NCBI GenBank assembly: GCA_040905685.1
Contig: JBBDRB010000086.1
Coordinates: 1 to 64,000, forward strand
Reading direction: 5' to 3'
Length of the DNA stretch: 64,000 nt
Origin: JBBDMU01 sp040905685
Lineage (GTDB): Bacteria; Bacteroidota; Rhodothermia; Balneolales; Natronogracilivirgulaceae
Shown: in pieces, positions 36,235-46,919 of the stretch
Numbering within the stretch: position 1 is the stretch's first letter
Layout: every line of letters begins with the position of its first letter
Notes under the pieces: model-generated
Databases searched by the model: none
Seen by the model: only the letters and a program-made list of their open reading frames with translations
What the model was told of the DNA's origin: nothing
Program-made: the position numbers and the translations under genes

Positions 36235-38007
36235 TTACCAGCCCGGATTCTGCTCTATATTCGGATTTTGCGACATCACACTAATAGGAATGGGCCATAA
36301 ATAGTGTTTACTTTCGTCAAACACTGGATTATGCCAGTCTGACCCTGCATAGACATCGATATAGGGCCGGCCTTCAACCTCAGTAGTCTGGATTTCATGG
36401 CCATCATAACGTGCTTCGGCCGCGGCGTCAAAATGAATGCCCAAATCCGGTATTTCAAGTTTTTTTCCTTGCTTCCAGCGTCTCAGGTCGTTGTAACGGT
36501 GGCCCTCCATGAACAATTCGACCCTGCGCTCACGCCTGATTTCTACTATTTCAGAGGATACACCGTCGTTTGCATATCGGGAATCCATTGGTGGGTTCAT
36601 CTGCATGGGTGGCATACCTGCACGATCACGAAGAAGGTTAATGCTAATATCCAAATCATCCTGCGTAAGCTCATCCAGTTCAGCCCTGGCTTCGGCATAG
36701 TTCAACAGTACTTCAGCATACCTTAAAATTATCGCTGGATTTACAGCTGTATATTTTTCTTTTAAAGCCTCTTCTCCGTAAACCTTAATAATATGATATC
36801 CCGTTGTTGTTATGAAGCCACCTGACATACCGGTAATCCGGGGATAATCACGCCCATCGTTATTATGGTAACTATATTTGTCGGTGTCACCGGGATGAAG
36901 TATTGTTTGTCTCAATCGGGGGTCCCTGTTTTCAAATACATCCTCAATCGTATCGTCTCCCTGGTATACAGATCCCGGGTCCGTGATAGGCAGGCCATTG
37001 ATATCCAAATAATCCTCGACAAAGCTTTTGGTTGCACCACCCGTGTAATGAAAGTAATCCGTCAGTGCCGTGTTTGTAACCACGCCTAATTCATATTTCC
37101 TCCAGTACATCACTTCCGGATTTCCGGAAAGATCCGCCATACGGTGAATAGCGTTATAATCATTTTCAGGATCGCCGGTATTGTAAATTGAGTGTGGACC
37201 ATCATCCATGACTTCTTTTGCTGCATCGGCCGCAACCTGAAGCCACATTTCAGCATTTGACCCCCCATGATACTTCCTCCATGTTCCTTCGAACAAAGCA
37301 ACTCTGGACTTAATTAACAAGGCATCCCACCTATTCAATCTACCCGGTTCATTGCCATCACCCCAATCCGCAGGGAGGTTATCAGTAGCAAAATCCAGAT
37401 CGGCCAGCACATTATCCATGGCTTCTTCCCTGGGGGTTCTGCCGGCATATAACTCTTCCGAATCGATGTTTAACTCCCGGTCTACCCAGGGTACATCACC
37501 GAACTTAGTCACTTTTTCGGCATAAAATAAGCCCCTGAAAAGCCTTGCTTCCCCCGCATAGCGGTTTGCAACTGCCTCAGGTAGATTTGATTTATTATAA
37601 TTTTGCAGGCCGACATTAATGGCTCTTACAAAATCCCAGCCTCTGTAGCCAAATTCTTCCGTACCGGAGGGAATACTGTGCCGGCCGGCCCGCACTTGCT
37701 GGAACCGGTTATGCCTTGCATGTCTCGGCGCCAAATTATCTGTAAATCCATCCTGCCACCAGACACTACCCCTCCAAAGGGAACCGCCGGCTCCTTCAGG
37801 ATGACCCATTAAAATCGGAATATCCAATTCGTCCAGGGTCATGTCATACAATTCATTATTGTACGTCCGCAGATCGTTCTCGGTTTTCCAGAACGATTCG
37901 TTGCTGATTTCATCCAAAGGAGTCCTGGTAAGGAAATCATCATTACAGCCATTAAAAAACAGGATGGCTAAAAAAGCTATACCAAATTCTATTCTATGAT
38001 TTTTCAT
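36235..38007 (-). CDS. susD: RagB/SusD-family nutrient-binding lipoprotein
   Basis: 590 residues with a lipoprotein signal (LFFNGC) and a SusD-like TPR body: FLTRTPLDEISNESFW near the N-terminus, EARLFRGLFYAEKVTKFGDVPW, PAIILRYAEVLLNYAEARAE, EIRRERRVELFMEGHRYNDLRRW. It caps the SusC barrel and binds glycan at the cell surface. It follows susC by 20 bp. Confidence 0.93.
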   Translation of the reverse strand: MKNHRIEFGIAFLAILFFNGCNDDFLTRTPLDEISNESFWKTENDLRTYNNELYDMTLDELDIPILMGHPEGAGGSLWRGSVWWQDGFTDNLAPRHARHNRFQQVRAGRHSIPSGTEEFGYRGWDFVRAINVGLQNYNKSNLPEAVANRYAGEARLFRGLFYAEKVTKFGDVPWVDRELNIDSEELYAGRTPREEAMDNVLADLDFATDNLPADWGDGNEPGRLNRWDALLIKSRVALFEGTWRKYHGGSNAEMWLQVAADAAKEVMDDGPHSIYNTGDPENDYNAIHRMADLSGNPEVMYWRKYELGVVTNTALTDYFHYTGGATKSFVEDYLDINGLPITDPGSVYQGDDTIEDVFENRDPRLRQTILHPGDTDKYSYHNNDGRDYPRITGMSGGFITTTGYHIIKVYGEEALKEKYTAVNPAIILRYAEVLLNYAEARAELDELTQDDLDISINLLRDRAGMPPMQMNPPMDSRYANDGVSSEIVEIRRERRVELFMEGHRYNDLRRWKQGKKLEIPDLGIHFDAAAEARYDGHEIQTTEVEGRPYIDVYAGSDWHNPVFDESKHYLWPIPISVMSQNPNIEQNPGW

Positions 38008-38027
38008 AACAGTTATCTTTTTAAATT

Positions 38028-41000
38028 TTATAATGATATTCTGGTTCCCATTGTGAAGATGCGCTGCATCGGATAGGTAACAGGCCCTGAATAAATGGTT
38101 TCTGCATCCAGAGGCTTACGTATTGGCGAATATTCCCACAGGTTCATGCCGGTAAAATATATCTGGGCATGACTTAAACCTATGCGTTCCGACAGGTTAC
38201 CAGGAAGATCATAACTTAAAGTAATATTCTTCAACCTGATGTATCCGGCATTTTGCATATAGCGGGATTGCGTTGCAAGGTTCTTTTTGTCACTGGTTGA
38301 AACGTGTGCTGCCGGGAAGTAGGCATCCCGGTTATCTTCGGTCCAGGTATCGGTAATAAAGTAGTTTTCAACGTACTGAGCATTAAATGGAAAGAACCAG
38401 GTGTGGTTGCCGGATGTGGGCCAATGGTCTCGTTGCATGACACCCTGAAAGAACGTTGACAAATGGAAATTTTTAAAATTCACCCCGGTATTAATTCCGA
38501 AACTTCCCCGGGGGTTGCTGTTGCCAATGACTTTCCTGTCACCGGGATCTTCCAGTGTATTGCTCCCCGGGTTGATCTCTCCATCACCATTTAAATCTGC
38601 ATACTGAATATCCCCTGCTCTCCAGTTCGATCCTAATTGTGACTGATCAGCATGATTGTCAACATCTGACTGCTCCTGGAAAATTCCTATCGTTTCATAT
38701 CCCCAGATCTCCCCAAGCTTTTGGCCTTCATAATAATCGCCTAAGGAGTTATTCGGATTTTCATAGTTGGTTATGACGGCGGTCCAGTCGGACAATGCTA
38801 TTCCAATATTATATTGCAGATCATTGTTAACAACCTGGCGCCAGTTCAGCTCAAGTTCCCAGCCAGAAGTCCTCAGGTTAGCAGCATTGGCTTCAGGTGC
38901 GCTGGTTCCCAGGATAACCGGGTAGTCCACACCCATCAGCATATCCTTGGTATCCCGGGTATAAATATCAAACACAACATCAAATTTTCCGTCAAACATA
39001 GTGATATCCAATCCAAGGTTTCTCGACGTTACGCTTTCCCAGGTTAGCGTCGGACTAACTAGTCCGGCCGGAGAAACTGTGGGGATAAAGCCACTGCCCA
39101 TGACATAGTTGGATTGACCACTTCCCAATGTGGAAATGTGTGGGTAATAGTTGCTGCCTAACGACTGATTACCAAGGGTGCCATATGAAGCACGAATTTT
39201 CAGCATATCCAGAATACCACTCGTTCCGGACATAAAGTTCTCATTGGAAATGATCCAACCGGCTGAAAAGGAGGGAAAGAATCCAAACCGGTCTTCTTTC
39301 GGGAACCGTGACGTTCCATCGTATCGGCCATTGGCTTCCAGTAAATAGCGTTGCTTGAACATATAATTAAGACGGTAAAAGGCGCCGCGTAATGCAACAT
39401 GAGAACTGCTACTCGATGCCTGCTGTGCTCCTGTAGTGGCATTCATATCCGTGATATTCGGGGTGATCAGCGATCTGGCCATGGCACTAATGTAACGATT
39501 TTGCCCTCTTTCCTGGTTAAATCCGACCATGCCTGTTATATCGTGGTTTTCAAACTGCTCCACTTTATATTCACCAAATACATTGAATACGTAGTAGTTG
39601 TTATTGGTGTTTTGATTTTCAATCCAGTCATCGCTGCTATAGCCATAGACAACTGATGGATTGGTAAGGTCCGTTGAAGCAAGGGTCTCAACCCTGCTTC
39701 TCACATGATGAAGATCACGGGTAAAAATATTATAGGAAAAATCAGACTGGATTGTCAGGTTTTCAATAGGCGTTAAGGTAACCTCTTGGGTAAGCCATGT
39801 ATCGTTATTGGTGTACGTGGATCGCCCGCCCTGATCCAGGTAAGGAAAAAAGATAGCATTTTCAAAATACATTCCAACGTACTGTTCATAATCGTCGCGG
39901 TCTCCAGGTTCCAAATAATGGTCCAGGTCAGGGAATTGCATTGGCACAATCGGGCTCACCCTGGCTACTGAATTAACATTTTGACTCCAGCTGTAGAAGT
40001 ATGGCTTATCACTATTCTCAGAATTAAACTGAATACGCTCTTTTAAACTTAACCAGTCCGCAACCTGAAACTCAGCTTCCAACCTTGCATTATACCGCTT
40101 AAAATTTTCGTTGGCATCATGCCTCAAATATCCATCTTTGTTCAGGCGACCAAAAGAAGCATAATAGGATGCATTTTCCGATCCCCCTGAAATGCTAAGG
40201 TCATGCTGATCTGTGGGTGCATAATCGGTCATGAGATTGCTTTGATATTCATTATAACCATAATACCTCAGCTCTCCGTCAACTACTCCCCATGCATTGG
40301 CATCGGTTGGATCCTCCACCCATCTTCTCGTTCCTTCAACCATATCCTCATCGTATGCAGGGGTTCCATTTGTTCTCATACTTGCCCTGTTTCTGGCCAG
40401 AACATACTGATGTGGGTCAGTTACAACATCCATGTTAAAAATGGGTTTTGCCGCTGAGAACTGACTATTCAAAGTGACATTCAGTCTTTCCCCCCGTTGC
40501 GCTTTTTTTGTTTCAACCAAAATTACACCAAAAGCAGCTCTCGCACCGTAAACAGCGGCGGCAGCAGCATCCTTCAAGACACTGACACTTTCGATATCAT
40601 TCGGGTTAATTCTGTTAATGTCCATTGGTATACCGTCTACCAGGATTAGTGGAGAGCCACCGGTTATGGATTCGTATCCCCGGATATTGAAAGATGGGCT
40701 ATCTGCAGGATCTCCACTGGGAACAGTAACGTTCAGGTTGGGGATTACCCCCTGTAAACCTTCCCCGACTGATGCAACTGACCTGTTTTCCAGCCTTTCA
40801 CTTCTGGTTACGCCTACGGCCCCTGTCAGGTTAATCCTCTCTTGCGTTCCATATCCTACAACAATCAGGTCATCTCCCAAAACCTGGCGCGCTACCAGGG
40901 CTATATTAATTTCTGTTCGACCATCAATTTCTACTTCCTGTGGCTGATAACCGACATAGGAAAATACAAGTACATTCTCATCAGTTGGAACGGTCAGGGC

Positions 41001-41570
41001 ATAATTTCCATCCAGATCCGTTGTAGTACCCCTGGAAGTTTCTTTTAATAGTATATTGACCCCGGCCAGACTCTCACCGGTTTCACTATCCGTTACGGTA
41101 CCGGTAACCTCTTCCTGCATAAGGTCACCCGGCAGCTGATCAGCTGCCGCTATGCCGTAGTTCTGAGCTTTTTTTATAATCAGCGAAGTACGGTTAGAGG
41201 CAAGATCAGCCTCTAAACCGACTTCATTTAACAGATCATTAAAGGCATGAAAAGGATGTGCATTCTGAAAATTTCTGGAAACGCTTTTATCCGGAACCAG
41301 ATTGGAATTATAGGATATACCCACATTCGCTTTTCGCGCTATCATTTTCAAGGCCTCATTCATAGGAACATCATTAAGTTCCAGGGAAATCAGGTTATTC
41401 GTTACCTGAAGACTAGTAAAATCAACAGGCTTTACACTTTGTTCCTGCCCATAAACGAACTGTGTTCCCGAAAAGCCAATTAGGAGAGTTAAACACATGC
41501 TTAAACCCAGGTTCCTCCATCCAAGCCTTTGCAGGCTCCCGGCAATCATTGTATCATATTTGTCATCCAT
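38028..41570 (-). CDS. susC: SusC/RagA TonB-linked outer-membrane transporter with STN domain
   Basis: 1180 residues: signal segment to about 42, STN secretin-like domain (SLELNDVPMNEALKMIARK, about 58-112), carboxypeptidase-regulatory domain (VTGTVTDSETGESLAGVN, about 155-235), plug (GDDLIVVGYGTQ) and a barrel ending in RIFTMGTRISL. It imports oligosaccharides with SusD. The STN domain marks it as a transducer that signals to a FecR anti-sigma protein; fecR-like and sigma genes are immediately upstream. Confidence 0.95.
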   Translation of the reverse strand: MDDKYDTMIAGSLQRLGWRNLGLSMCLTLLIGFSGTQFVYGQEQSVKPVDFTSLQVTNNLISLELNDVPMNEALKMIARKANVGISYNSNLVPDKSVSRNFQNAHPFHAFNDLLNEVGLEADLASNRTSLIIKKAQNYGIAAADQLPGDLMQEEVTGTVTDSETGESLAGVNILLKETSRGTTTDLDGNYALTVPTDENVLVFSYVGYQPQEVEIDGRTEINIALVARQVLGDDLIVVGYGTQERINLTGAVGVTRSERLENRSVASVGEGLQGVIPNLNVTVPSGDPADSPSFNIRGYESITGGSPLILVDGIPMDINRINPNDIESVSVLKDAAAAAVYGARAAFGVILVETKKAQRGERLNVTLNSQFSAAKPIFNMDVVTDPHQYVLARNRASMRTNGTPAYDEDMVEGTRRWVEDPTDANAWGVVDGELRYYGYNEYQSNLMTDYAPTDQHDLSISGGSENASYYASFGRLNKDGYLRHDANENFKRYNARLEAEFQVADWLSLKERIQFNSENSDKPYFYSWSQNVNSVARVSPIVPMQFPDLDHYLEPGDRDDYEQYVGMYFENAIFFPYLDQGGRSTYTNNDTWLTQEVTLTPIENLTIQSDFSYNIFTRDLHHVRSRVETLASTDLTNPSVVYGYSSDDWIENQNTNNNYYVFNVFGEYKVEQFENHDITGMVGFNQERGQNRYISAMARSLITPNITDMNATTGAQQASSSSSHVALRGAFYRLNYMFKQRYLLEANGRYDGTSRFPKEDRFGFFPSFSAGWIISNENFMSGTSGILDMLKIRASYGTLGNQSLGSNYYPHISTLGSGQSNYVMGSGFIPTVSPAGLVSPTLTWESVTSRNLGLDITMFDGKFDVVFDIYTRDTKDMLMGVDYPVILGTSAPEANAANLRTSGWELELNWRQVVNNDLQYNIGIALSDWTAVITNYENPNNSLGDYYEGQKLGEIWGYETIGIFQEQSDVDNHADQSQLGSNWRAGDIQYADLNGDGEINPGSNTLEDPGDRKVIGNSNPRGSFGINTGVNFKNFHLSTFFQGVMQRDHWPTSGNHTWFFPFNAQYVENYFITDTWTEDNRDAYFPAAHVSTSDKKNLATQSRYMQNAGYIRLKNITLSYDLPGNLSERIGLSHAQIYFTGMNLWEYSPIRKPLDAETIYSGPVTYPMQRIFTMGTRISL

Positions 41571-41615
41571 AATTCAGATTTATTAGGTGTTTTTATTGAA
41601 TTTATTCCAGGCGGC

Positions 41616-42638
41616 CTAAATAAGCGCCCAGGTTACGGTATCCTCCTTTTGTTCATATTCTATTTCCAGACCCTCAGCGATAACTTTCAATACGTTATCC
41701 AGGGAGAGCTCTGAAAAATTCGTTGTTAATTTCATATCGAGCAAAGCATTGTCTTTTATCGTGCATTCTATATTGTATATGCGCTCCAGTTGCTTGGCAA
41801 CCTGAGCAAACGGGGTCTGATCAAAAATTATCCGACCATTCATCCAACTCATGTAATTGTTGATATCGGTTTTCTCCAAGGTTATTTCCTGCGTTTCTGC
41901 CTTCAGGATTCCCAGGAAACCTTTTTCCAGTACTTCACTTTCTGAACCGACCTTCATGGAGGCCAGCGAAACGCTTCCATCCGCTACGGATACAAATACA
42001 TCATTCTGACGGGTATTGGTTTTCACACTAAATGATGTTCCCAGAACACGAATTGCAGCGCTTCCTGTATGTACTTTGAAAGGCCGGTCCGGATTATGTG
42101 TAATTTCAAAGAATGCTTCTCCATCCAGGCTGACCGCACGCTCGTTCGATTCAAAATTTTCGGCCATTTCAAGACTGGAGTTTTTATTCAGCCGGATTCT
42201 GGATCCGTCTGATAGCGTCAACACCTTCTGTTCGTTTTCCGTCGAGTACACCACCCGTTTAACGGTCTCATCCGTTGGTTGAGAACCGCCTCCCTGAAAA
42301 ATCTCCATTACGGATATTGTGATTAATATACACGCTATAGCTGCAGCAACAGCCCAGATCGAGGACTTATGATGAGATTTTCGAAATAGGGCTATCGGCG
42401 TTTTTTTCCTGTTTATTCGGGTTTTTATATGGTTTAAGGTATCGGATGATTTAGGTGGACTGATGAAAGTTCTTTTCATCATTTCTAAATTTCCCATATC
42501 CTCATGAAACCGTTTTTCCAGATATTTCTGCCCCTCCCCGGTACGGAACCAATCTATAACTCGTCTTGCTTCTTGTTCAGAAGCTGTACCGTTAAAATAG
42601 CTTTCAATGCGATGTTCGTCGAAATCCATCATTATCAA
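41616..42638 (-). CDS. FecR-family anti-sigma factor
   Basis: 340 residues: cytoplasmic sigma-binding N-terminus (YFNGTASEQEARRVIDWFRT), one membrane span at about 93-114 (SIWAVAAAIACILITI), then a periplasmic FecR domain (VLTLSDGSRIRLNKNSSLE; GEAFFEITHNPDRPFKVHTG) and a C-terminal STN-interacting DUF4974-like domain. It should hold the ECF sigma factor inactive until SusC reports substrate. Two or three Met codons at the N-terminus make the exact start uncertain. Divergent from the sigma gene. Confidence 0.9.
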   Translation of the reverse strand: MIMMDFDEHRIESYFNGTASEQEARRVIDWFRTGEGQKYLEKRFHEDMGNLEMMKRTFISPPKSSDTLNHIKTRINRKKTPIALFRKSHHKSSIWAVAAAIACILITISVMEIFQGGGSQPTDETVKRVVYSTENEQKVLTLSDGSRIRLNKNSSLEMAENFESNERAVSLDGEAFFEITHNPDRPFKVHTGSAAIRVLGTSFSVKTNTRQNDVFVSVADGSVSLASMKVGSESEVLEKGFLGILKAETQEITLEKTDINNYMSWMNGRIIFDQTPFAQVAKQLERIYNIECTIKDNALLDMKLTTNFSELSLDNVLKVIAEGLEIEYEQKEDTVTWALI

Positions 42639-42819
42639 GTTCTAAAATTTCCGTTGTTTAAATGGTATTACATCACCAAATCTTAAAAGTATGTCAGTGG
42701 TTAAATCTTTTTTATCCATAGTGCATGATTGGGAGAAAAAACTTTAAATATTTTTTACAAAATCATTTTATTTAATCATCTTAGAGGACACCCTCCATCA
42801 ATTTTGGCTAAATTCCCCA

Positions 42820-43368
42820 ATGCATTCTTTCGATAACAAAATTACCCTGCAAGGCCTGCGCAATGGTGATATGGATGTCTTTGAAGAGGTTTATCTAAGG
42901 TTTAATAAGCCTGTATATGGCATGGCTTACCGGTATCTGAGAAATCATGAACTGGCCGAAGACGCTGTTCAGGATGTATTTATCAAGCTGTGGGACAACC
43001 GGAAAAATCTCGACTGCGAGAAATCGTTACACGGATTTTTATTCAGCGCCCTGAAAAACCATGTTCTGAACATGCTGAAAAGCAATAGCAGGAGGGTCCT
43101 GCGGAACTATGAATATATTTGCCACACCGAAAATACCGGAGATAATCCTGAAAATTCAACGGTAGAATCCGATTACGATCAATTGCTGGAAAAAGCACTG
43201 GGCAACCTGCATTCGACAAAGAGGGATATCTTTAATCTGAAAAGATTAAATGGATTATCCAATGAGGAGATATCCACCCAATTGGGCCTATCGAGCAATA
43301 CGGTCAAATCTCATCTGTATCAGGCCCGGAAATTTATTCACAGCTATGTGAAAAAATATTCCGACTAA
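42820..43368 (+). CDS. ECF sigma factor of the polysaccharide locus
   Basis: 182 residues with region 2 (YGMAYRYLRNHELAEDAVQDVFIKLW) and region 4 (RLNGLSNEEISTQLGLSSN, KSHLYQARKF) of the Bacteroidota ECF family. It is encoded divergently from fecR/susC/susD (180-bp AT-rich spacer, no clear palindrome) and should activate them when the STN domain of SusC relieves FecR. The 3' end is 6 bp from the convergent sulfatase gene. Confidence 0.92.
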   Translation: MHSFDNKITLQGLRNGDMDVFEEVYLRFNKPVYGMAYRYLRNHELAEDAVQDVFIKLWDNRKNLDCEKSLHGFLFSALKNHVLNMLKSNSRRVLRNYEYICHTENTGDNPENSTVESDYDQLLEKALGNLHSTKRDIFNLKRLNGLSNEEISTQLGLSSNTVKSHLYQARKFIHSYVKKYSD

Positions 43369-43374
43369 CCCGCT

Positions 43375-44961
43375 TTACCGGTCAGTATTTTCCTGCACCG
43401 GCAAGGCCCATTCCGGAGGTGGAAATTCCCGCAACGGCCCTCTCAGGCGGGGATACCTTTCCCAAATATTTCCGTCACCAGTAACCCGGGGATCACCGGA
43501 CTCTTCCAGGAAATTCATCAGCCTGCTTCGGAGCTCACCGGTCACGTGCTCATAATCCGGATCCAGTGCCAGGTTATTAATAGAGGCGGGATCTTTTTGG
43601 ATGTCGTAGAGTTCCTCGGCCGGACGTTTACCCACGGAAAGGTGCAGAAATTTGCTGAAGTACGGATCCTCCGCATTTTCGGTCATCACATCCAGGCTGG
43701 GAGCGGCATCGATATCATGATATCCCACATGCATAGGTGTCAACTCCCCGTCATCAATGCGCCGGGGAGTGCCCGCCGGCCAGCGTTCCGGCGCAAAATT
43801 CCGGATGTATAGATACCGGTGGGTGCGGATCGCACGCTGGGGATATCCCAGGTTATACCACCGCGAATCGGAATGACGTTCCCGTCCGGAATAGGCCGCA
43901 TCCCGGGAAGGATCGACAAGCCCTTCACCGGCGGTTGTAAGAATGTTTAGAAGGCTGCGGCCGGCCATCGGATATGTTCCCGGGTGTTCAACGCCGGCGA
44001 CCTCCAGTATGGTTGGCATAAAGTCAATAAGGTTTACCAGATCGTCCACGACTCTGCCCGAAGCCGCTTTATCGCCCCACCTTATGGCCAGGGGCACATG
44101 AAGCCCGTCATTGTACAGATTCGCTTTTGCACGCGGAAAGGGCATGCCCTGGTCTGCGGTGACGATAATAAGGGTGTTATCCAGTTCGCCAATATCTTCC
44201 AGCATCCGGACGGCCTGCCCCAGATGGTTATCGAACCATTCGACCTCCACAGCATAATCGAGAAGGTCGCTTCTTACTTCCGGGCTATCGGGCAGGTAGG
44301 CCGGAACCTCGGCATCCTCCAGCCGCTTTCCGGCCTTCAGGCCGATGCCTTTTTCATAGGCCCGGTGTGGTTCGCTGGTGCCCAGCCAAAAATAGAACGG
44401 GGAGTTTTCCGGCCGCTGCTCAAGAAAGGTTTTAAAGTTTCCGGAATAGTCCGTATTTCGAACATACCGATGAGGCGATTCCAGCCGCACCTGCTGAAAG
44501 GCCGGTCCGGCCGGATTACGATCCCTTCCGCTCACTTCCCAGTCGCCGGGTCCCCAGCCTTTGCCCGTGAATCCTACCCAATAACCGGCCTTTTCCAGCA
44601 GGTCGGGCAAAACAACATATTTTTCGGGGAATGAACTGGCGTGGGTACCGGCCTGCTCAATTTGCCACGGATACCGGCCCGTCAGCATGGCCGCCCGCGA
44701 GGGGCTGCATCCCGGCGACGGGGCCCAGCCGTTCATAAAAAGGACACCCTCACCGGCCACCCGGTCGAAAGCCGGCGTTTCCACGAATCCCGACCCATAG
44801 GCCGAGGCATGGGGGAAAGAGTGGTCATCACTGATCACGATAAGTATATTGGGACGCTGATCCTGTGCGTATCCCGGAGCCGTCAAACCGGCAAGCATGC
44901 ACAAAAGCATGACTGCTATAGCATATAACGGGGTTTTATTAGCCATTTCTTTTTTTACCAT
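43375..44961 (-). CDS. formylglycine-dependent sulfatase (S1 family)
   Basis: 528 residues, signal peptide ending YAQ. Metal-binding ISDDHS (D45, D46) and the formylglycine motif GCSPSRAAMLTGRYP, in which C85 needs conversion by a maturase not encoded here. Later blocks: VGFTGKGWGPGD, TADQGMPFPRAK. It should remove sulfate from a sulfated glycan in the periplasm. The first ATG overlaps the preceding sulfatase gene by 7 bp; an ATG at 44944-44946 (MANKTPLY) is an alternative. Confidence 0.9.
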   Translation of the reverse strand: MVKKEMANKTPLYAIAVMLLCMLAGLTAPGYAQDQRPNILIVISDDHSFPHASAYGSGFVETPAFDRVAGEGVLFMNGWAPSPGCSPSRAAMLTGRYPWQIEQAGTHASSFPEKYVVLPDLLEKAGYWVGFTGKGWGPGDWEVSGRDRNPAGPAFQQVRLESPHRYVRNTDYSGNFKTFLEQRPENSPFYFWLGTSEPHRAYEKGIGLKAGKRLEDAEVPAYLPDSPEVRSDLLDYAVEVEWFDNHLGQAVRMLEDIGELDNTLIIVTADQGMPFPRAKANLYNDGLHVPLAIRWGDKAASGRVVDDLVNLIDFMPTILEVAGVEHPGTYPMAGRSLLNILTTAGEGLVDPSRDAAYSGRERHSDSRWYNLGYPQRAIRTHRYLYIRNFAPERWPAGTPRRIDDGELTPMHVGYHDIDAAPSLDVMTENAEDPYFSKFLHLSVGKRPAEELYDIQKDPASINNLALDPDYEHVTGELRSRLMNFLEESGDPRVTGDGNIWERYPRLRGPLREFPPPEWALPVQENTDR

Positions 44962-46844
44962 TCTGTTTCAAATCCATGTCCTGCGGTTTCGATGCCCCAC
45001 TTGTCCAACAGCAATTTTGCCGCCCGGTGATCATAATGCTGCCGCGTCAACGTGCCGGCCTGCCGGGCCATGCTTATGACGGCCGTTTGGATCTCATCGG
45101 ATTCATCGTCCACACTGTCAATAGCATTGAGAACATGATTGCGCGCAGAATGGCTGGAGGCCTTTAGAACCTGTTTGAAACCGGCACGTCCGGCTTCTGT
45201 TTCACCCAGCCTGTAAAGCGCCTCCGAAGCCACCACCACTACATTGGGAGAGGGGTCATTCAACGCCTCCTTCAAAGCAGCCGTAGCCGGCTTTGCCTGT
45301 TCATCCAGGATTAGCAGTCCGGTAGCTCCCCAGTAACGGATCGCACTGTCATCCGACTTAAGAAATGCCTCAAGCGCCGGTAAATCGGCTGTTGTCGCCA
45401 GCGTTGCCATTTCTGCGGCATCTATAATGGACTCCAGGGGGAGCTTGCCGCTGCGCATAAAATCGTATACGGGGCTGTTTCCCGACCGGTCCGACAGTTC
45501 CGCTTCCGGGATAAAGCCGCTGTCCCTGATGTTGACCATCCATTGACGGTTGGCCTGCCTCATGCTTTCCAGCACCGGTTTGTATGCCGGGTCCCCGGCC
45601 AGGTTATTGACCTCCCATGGATCATTCTCCGTATCGTACAGCTCTTCTGCCGGCTTGGTGTTCCAGAATATATTCTGCACTTCATTGCATCCCCCCGACC
45701 GGCAGGTTTCTTCCCATGATCGCGTAGAGGGTGCCCTCCAGAGGTAATCCAGGCGCTGTCCGTAAATCCGATAGGGCATATAGTTACGAATGTACCGGTA
45801 GCGGGATCCGCGGACCGCGCGGCTCATATCATAGCGTTCATCCATCCGGCCCCGGAACATAAATGCATATTCGGGATCCGGGGTTTTCAGGTTGCCCAGA
45901 AAAGGCTGGCCCTGCATGAATTCAGGGATGGGAGCATCAATCAGGCTAAGCAGGGTTGGGGCCAGATCCACAAAACTTATTAACCTGTCTACCTGACTGC
46001 CCGGCTCCCCGTCGGGGCGAAGGTGTTTATACTTTTCCGGGATCCTGACAATAAACGGAACCCGGGTTCCGGTTTCGTACACATAGCGTTTGCTTCTGGG
46101 CAGCACCCCGCCATGATCACCGTAGTAAAATACAATGGTATTCTCCGCTTCCCCGCTTTCTTCGAGTTCCTTCAGCCTGGCCCCGATCCACGTGTCCATG
46201 TCCTCTACGTTGTCGTAATACTGGGCCCAGTCGTGACGGATAGCCGGTGTGTCGGGATGGTAGGGCGGCAAGGTGACCTGTCCGGGATCGTGACGCAGCT
46301 CACCGGCCGGTTTTTTGGTATGCAAGGTCCCCTCGTGGGACTGGTGGCCGTTAAATACGGCAAAAAAAGGCTGGCCCCTTTCCCTGTTTTCGTAATGAGC
46401 CTCCCCGCCGGATTCATCCCAGATCGAACGGGTATGTTCACCCGCCATATTATAGTCTTCCTTGGCGTTGTTGGTCGTGTAATATCCGGCCTCCCGCAGC
46501 AGTTCAGGAAAAAAACGGATTACATCCGAGACCTCATAAGTGCTTCGCATATGCTGATTGCCGCCGGAGTTGGCATATACACCCGTAATGATCGTATTCC
46601 GCGCGGGGGCGCAGACCGGGGCGTTGGCATGGGCATGCGTATAAAGATAACCCTCGCCTGCCAGTTTGTCCATATTGGGTGTCGTGGCAAAATCATCGCC
46701 ATAAGCTCCGGCCAGCGGACTGTTATCCTCGCTGACAATCCAGAGTATATTGGGTAAGTCCTGCCCCTGGGCCACTGACGGAAGGATGGCTGCACTAAGC
46801 AAGAGCCACGATAGAAAAACTAGATTATCCTTGATCATACGCAT
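44955..46844 (-). CDS. sulfatase with C-terminal HEAT-like repeats
   Basis: 629 residues, signal peptide ending AQG. The sulfatase domain has WIVSEDNSPLAGAYG and the formylglycine motif VCAPARNTIITG (C78; Ala at position 4 instead of Ser), plus YYGDHGGVLPRSKRY. The last ~130 residues form helical repeats (ALEAFLKSDDSAIRYWGATGL; ALKEALNDPSPNVVVVASEAL) like HEAT repeats, likely for substrate or partner contact. It acts with the overlapping downstream sulfatase on the same glycan or a related one. Confidence 0.88.
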   Translation of the reverse strand: MRMIKDNLVFLSWLLLSAAILPSVAQGQDLPNILWIVSEDNSPLAGAYGDDFATTPNMDKLAGEGYLYTHAHANAPVCAPARNTIITGVYANSGGNQHMRSTYEVSDVIRFFPELLREAGYYTTNNAKEDYNMAGEHTRSIWDESGGEAHYENRERGQPFFAVFNGHQSHEGTLHTKKPAGELRHDPGQVTLPPYHPDTPAIRHDWAQYYDNVEDMDTWIGARLKELEESGEAENTIVFYYGDHGGVLPRSKRYVYETGTRVPFIVRIPEKYKHLRPDGEPGSQVDRLISFVDLAPTLLSLIDAPIPEFMQGQPFLGNLKTPDPEYAFMFRGRMDERYDMSRAVRGSRYRYIRNYMPYRIYGQRLDYLWRAPSTRSWEETCRSGGCNEVQNIFWNTKPAEELYDTENDPWEVNNLAGDPAYKPVLESMRQANRQWMVNIRDSGFIPEAELSDRSGNSPVYDFMRSGKLPLESIIDAAEMATLATTADLPALEAFLKSDDSAIRYWGATGLLILDEQAKPATAALKEALNDPSPNVVVVASEALYRLGETEAGRAGFKQVLKASSHSARNHVLNAIDSVDDESDEIQTAVISMARQAGTLTRQHYDHRAAKLLLDKWGIETAGHGFETEW

Positions 46845-46919
46845 TCAGGCTACCGGTTTACATGATTAACATTCGAGGTACAAATCTATCGATCCATGAA
46901 TTCAAAACAAACCCTAATT

